Shown one piece after another: positions 6,668-8,639 of a DNA stretch of 8,639 nt. The notes below the pieces were generated by a model. The model searched no databases, was not told where the DNA came from, and saw only the letters and a list, made by a program, of their open reading frames with translations. This DNA comes from Flavobacteriales bacterium (GTDB lineage Bacteria > Bacteroidota > Bacteroidia > Flavobacteriales_D > Parvicellaceae): contig JALWSJ010000366.1 of the NCBI GenBank assembly GCA_026993705.1, positions 1 to 8,639 on the forward strand, read 5' to 3'. The position numbers and the translations under genes are program-made. The first letter of the stretch is position 1. Each line of letters starts with the position of its first letter.

Positions 6668-6807
6668 CGTTAGGGATAGGAGTGGCATCCTTTTGGGTTG
6701 TTGCCTTTATGCAACCCAAAAGATATAACGGATAGCCCGACCATTACGGCGTTAAAAAGCAGTATAGTAAAACGAAACTGCTTTTTTATGCTGTAATGGG
6801 AACGCCC
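6668..6807 (-). repeat. Structured Bacteroidota-type intergenic repeat, copy 2 (short form)
   Basis: On the minus strand this 140-base element starts GGGCGTTCCC (6807-6798) and ends CTATCCCTAACG (6679-6668), like copy 1. Hairpin 1 pairs 6741-6750 with 6790-6799 (one mismatch) and 6754-6763 with 6777-6786. Hairpin 2 pairs CTTTTGGGTTG (6690-6700) with CAACCCAAAAG (6712-6722) around an 11-base loop. Compared with copy 1, one base pair in each hairpin has changed on both sides (6762/6778 is G-C where copy 1 has A-T; 6696/6716 is G-C where copy 1 has T-A), so pairing is kept. It starts 12 bases after the tgt stop codon and fills most of the 226-base gap to the permease gene. Confidence 0.87.
6754..6786 (-). 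terminator. Possible intrinsic terminator downstream of tgt (inner stem of hairpin 1)
   Basis: On the minus strand, AAAAAGCAGT pairs with ACTGCTTTTT around a 13-base loop, and the 3' side is a run of five T followed by AA. It lies 33 bases past the tgt stop. The shape fits an intrinsic terminator, but the T run is paired within a longer two-part stem, and the structure belongs to the repeat, so termination may be a side use. Confidence 0.4.
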
Positions 6808-6819
6808 AAATCAAAATTG

Positions 6820-7950
6820 TTATAACCTAGTTTTTAGTTTTGGTATCATTTGTTTTTTCCATTGGTTAAATGTTCCTGCTTTTATTTGTTTTCTTGCTTC
6901 GCCTACTAACCATAGGTAAAAAGCAAGGTTGTGTATGCTGGCTATTTGCATTCCTAAGGCTTCTTTGGCTGCAAATAGATGTCTAACGTAGGCTTTGGTG
7001 TAGAAACTATCTACGTAAGATGTGCCGTTTTGGTCAAGAGGGGAGAAGTCGTCTTTCCATTTGGCGTTTTTAAGGTTGATAATTCCTTCGCTTGTAAAGA
7101 TGTTTCCGTGTCGTGCATTTCGGGTTGGCATTACGCAGTCAAACATATCTACGCCTAAAGCGATACCTTCTAAAATATTATCTGGTGTTCCTACTCCCAT
7201 AAGATAACGGGGTTTGTCTTTCGGTAGGATGTCGCAGACCAATTCGGTCATTTCGTACATTTCTTCTGCAGGTTCTCCTACGGATAGTCCTCCAATGGCA
7301 TTTCCTTCTCTTTCGAAAGAAGCGATGGTTTCTGCTGATTCTTTTCTTAAATCTTTATAAGTACTACCTTGTACAATTGGGAATAAGGTTTGTGAATAAC
7401 CGTATTTTCCTTCGCCTTTGTCAAAATGTTCTGCACATCGTTTTAACCAACGATGCGTCATTTTCATAGATTGTTTGGCGTATGAATAGTCGCAAGGGTA
7501 AGGGGTACATTCGTCGAAAGCCATAATAATGTCGGCTCCAATGGTTCGTTGAATGTCAACAGCAATTTCCGGACTGAAAAAATGTTTTGAACCATCGATA
7601 TGCGACTTGAAGGTTACACCTTCTTCTTTGATTTTTCGAGTGTTGGACAAAGAATAAACTTGGTAGCCGCCCGAATCGGTTAGAATGGGTTTGTCCCAAT
7701 GATTAAATTTATGCAAACCTCCCGCTTGTTCTAATATATCTAATCCCGGTCTTAAATAAAGGTGGTAGGTGTTTCCTAATATGATTTGAGCCTTAATGTC
7801 GTTCGTTAGTTCGTGTTGGTGGACACTTTTAACAGTCCCCGCAGTTCCTACCGGCATAAAGATAGGTGTTTTTATGTTGCCGTGATCGGTTGTAATTGTC
7901 CCGGCTCTGGCTTTGCTCTCTTTGTCTTGTGCTTCTATTGTAAAGTTCAT
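6820..7950 (-). CDS. tgt: Queuine tRNA-ribosyltransferase (tRNA-guanine transglycosylase)
   Basis: Cytosolic enzyme that swaps the wobble guanine of tRNAs with GUN anticodons for a 7-deazaguanine base in queuosine synthesis. The 376 residues are full length. Visible: FMPVGTAGTVKSV (31-43), TDSGGYQ with D92, FDEC with D146 and C148, VQGSTYKDLR (193-202), IGGLSVGEP (219-227), and FDCVMPTRNARHG (270-282) with the predicted nucleophile D271. The zinc motif is altered: by alignment with the Zymomonas enzyme the three cysteines (C-x-C-x2-C) correspond to G309, S311 and D314, while the histidine of SIHNLAFY (H340) remains. I remember similar sequences in other Bacteroidota, so this is probably a lineage trait rather than decay. 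The ATG at 7950-7948 gives MNFTIE, the expected N-terminus. It is divergent from the glycosyltransferase gene and followed at once by repeat copy 2. Confidence 0.98.
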   Translation of the reverse strand: MNFTIEAQDKESKARAGTITTDHGNIKTPIFMPVGTAGTVKSVHQHELTNDIKAQIILGNTYHLYLRPGLDILEQAGGLHKFNHWDKPILTDSGGYQVYSLSNTRKIKEEGVTFKSHIDGSKHFFSPEIAVDIQRTIGADIIMAFDECTPYPCDYSYAKQSMKMTHRWLKRCAEHFDKGEGKYGYSQTLFPIVQGSTYKDLRKESAETIASFEREGNAIGGLSVGEPAEEMYEMTELVCDILPKDKPRYLMGVGTPDNILEGIALGVDMFDCVMPTRNARHGNIFTSEGIINLKNAKWKDDFSPLDQNGTSYVDSFYTKAYVRHLFAAKEALGMQIASIHNLAFYLWLVGEARKQIKAGTFNQWKKQMIPKLKTRL

Positions 7951-7976
7951 AAATATGTGGATAAAGTTCCAACTTG

Positions 7977-7984
7977 CAAATATA
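7977..7984 (-). promoter_or_regulatory. tgt promoter, -7 element TATATTTG
   Basis: On the minus strand TATATTTG exactly matches the Bacteroidota -7 consensus TAnnTTTG. Its downstream end is 26 bases from the tgt ATG, giving a leader of about 20 bases. No TTTG or TTG is found at the expected -33 distance (about 8004-8008). Confidence 0.55.
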
Positions 7985-8003
7985 TTAATATCTTTAAGAT
8001 GTT

Positions 8004-8011
8004 TAGTTTTG
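8004..8011 (+). promoter_or_regulatory. Glycosyltransferase promoter, -7 element TAGTTTTG
   Basis: TAGTTTTG exactly matches the Bacteroidota -7 consensus TAnnTTTG and lies 20 bases before the GTG start at 8032. No good -33 element is seen: the nearest TTG (7974-7976) is 27 bases upstream, longer than usual. Exactly 19 bases separate it from the divergent tgt -7 element. Confidence 0.5.
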
Positions 8012-8031
8012 TTGCTTAAATAAACTACTAC

Positions 8032-8639
8032 GTGAATTTTGAACTGACATTCGATAATATTGTGTTGCTTGTATTAGCAATTGCAGTTTTTTTTCAACTT
8101 TTTTACTTTTTGTTTTTTTTCTTACGATTGAGTTTTAAGGATAAAAACAAAGGGATAGGAAAAATATTGCCTGTTTCGGTGGTTATTGCGGCAAGAAATG
8201 AGGAGAGCAATTTGGTCGAATTTCTGCCTTTAATCTTGGAGCAAAATTATGAAAAATTTGAGGTCATTGTTGTGAACGATAGGTCGTGGGACGAAAGTTT
8301 AGATGTTCTGTTAGCCTTTGAGCAAAAATATAATCATTTAAGAATAGTCGATATACCGGATGTAGGGAAAGATGGTTTTGCTAAAAAAATGGCGTTGACT
8401 TTAGGGATTAAAGCCGCTCAATATGATTATTTATTGTTTACCGATGCTGATTGTAAACCTGTTTCAGAGCAATGGATTAGTGAAATGGTTAAGGGCTTTT
8501 CAAAAGGAAAACGAATAGTATTGGGGGCAGGAGGTTATATAAAACAAAAAGGGGTTCTAAATAGGCTGATACGTTTTGATGCGTCCTTTATAGCGATACA
8601 ATACCTGTCTTTTGCAAAAGCCGGTTTGCCGTATATGGG
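8032..8639 (+). CDS. Family 2 glycosyltransferase, membrane-anchored (runs off right edge)
   Basis: Open frame of 202 complete codons leaving the window. Residues 9-32 form one strongly hydrophobic transmembrane helix (IVLLVLAIAVFFQLFYFLFF), followed by a basic linker and a GT-A fold: VSVVIAARNEESNL (48-61), VIVVNDRSWDES (78-89, D83), KKMALTLGIKAA (118-129) and the metal-binding FTDADCKP (136-143). The later part, LNRLIRFDASFIAIQYLSFA, fits Bacteroidota family 2 transferases that have more C-terminal membrane helices. It would use a nucleotide sugar at the cytosolic face of the inner membrane for a lipid-linked or surface glycan; donor and acceptor are not predictable. The start is GTG at 8032, as an in-frame TAA at 8017-8019 leaves no ATG between; later in-frame GTG or TTG codons would cut into the helix. 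It is the only confident plus-strand gene, divergent from tgt. Confidence 0.92.
   Translation, partial: MNFELTFDNIVLLVLAIAVFFQLFYFLFFFLRLSFKDKNKGIGKILPVSVVIAARNEESNLVEFLPLILEQNYEKFEVIVVNDRSWDESLDVLLAFEQKYNHLRIVDIPDVGKDGFAKKMALTLGIKAAQYDYLLFTDADCKPVSEQWISEMVKGFSKGKRIVLGAGGYIKQKGVLNRLIRFDASFIAIQYLSFAKAGLPYM

Noticed and set aside
485..6807. Composite transposon formed by the two repeats
   Set aside because: Neither copy encodes a transposase, the copies differ twofold in length, and no target duplication was seen at the outer edges.
5976..8019. Short plus-strand open frames opposite the permease and tgt, including one across 7813-8019
   Set aside because: They are antisense shadows of conserved genes; the last would also cover the divergent promoter region.

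Overview
The window looks like chromosomal DNA of an AT-rich member of the Bacteroidota, most likely a flavobacterium-like lineage. This rests on a PorX-type response regulator, a giant secreted protein with the type B sorting domain of the type IX secretion system (T9SS), the LptF/LptG permease next to tgt, absence of Shine-Dalgarno sequences, A-rich leaders, and exact copies of the Bacteroidota -7 promoter element TAnnTTTG. The species cannot be named from the sequence.

Layout, left to right. The N-terminal 129 codons of porX lie on the minus strand and run off the left edge. A 451-base non-coding stretch follows and is dominated by a structured repeat (copy 1, 485-793) carrying a large nested palindrome. 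Then come three minus-strand genes, transcribed right to left and probably together: an LptF/LptG-family permease (5493-6593), a 1115-residue T9SS cargo protein (2085-5432) and aroA (841-2070). A second, shorter copy of the repeat (6668-6807, opposite orientation) separates them from tgt (6820-7950, minus). Divergent from tgt, a family 2 glycosyltransferase gene starts at 8032 and runs off the right edge.

How the genes fit together. tgt (queuosine tRNA modification) and aroA (shikimate pathway) are housekeeping genes. The permease belongs to the lipopolysaccharide-export family. The cargo protein is built for export through T9SS, the system that PorX regulates in Bacteroidota, so a T9SS regulator and a T9SS client sit close together, although the repeat separates their likely transcription units.

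The coding part is ordinary. The unusual material is between genes: two copies of one repeat bracket the three-gene block as an inverted pair. Their two hairpins differ by compensatory base-pair changes, and copy 1 has a roughly 160-base, three-stem palindrome grown into one hairpin loop. Other points of note are non-ATG starts in three of six genes, a tgt product lacking the usual zinc cysteines, and a compact divergent promoter region. I found no tRNA, rRNA, CRISPR array, transposase or defence gene.
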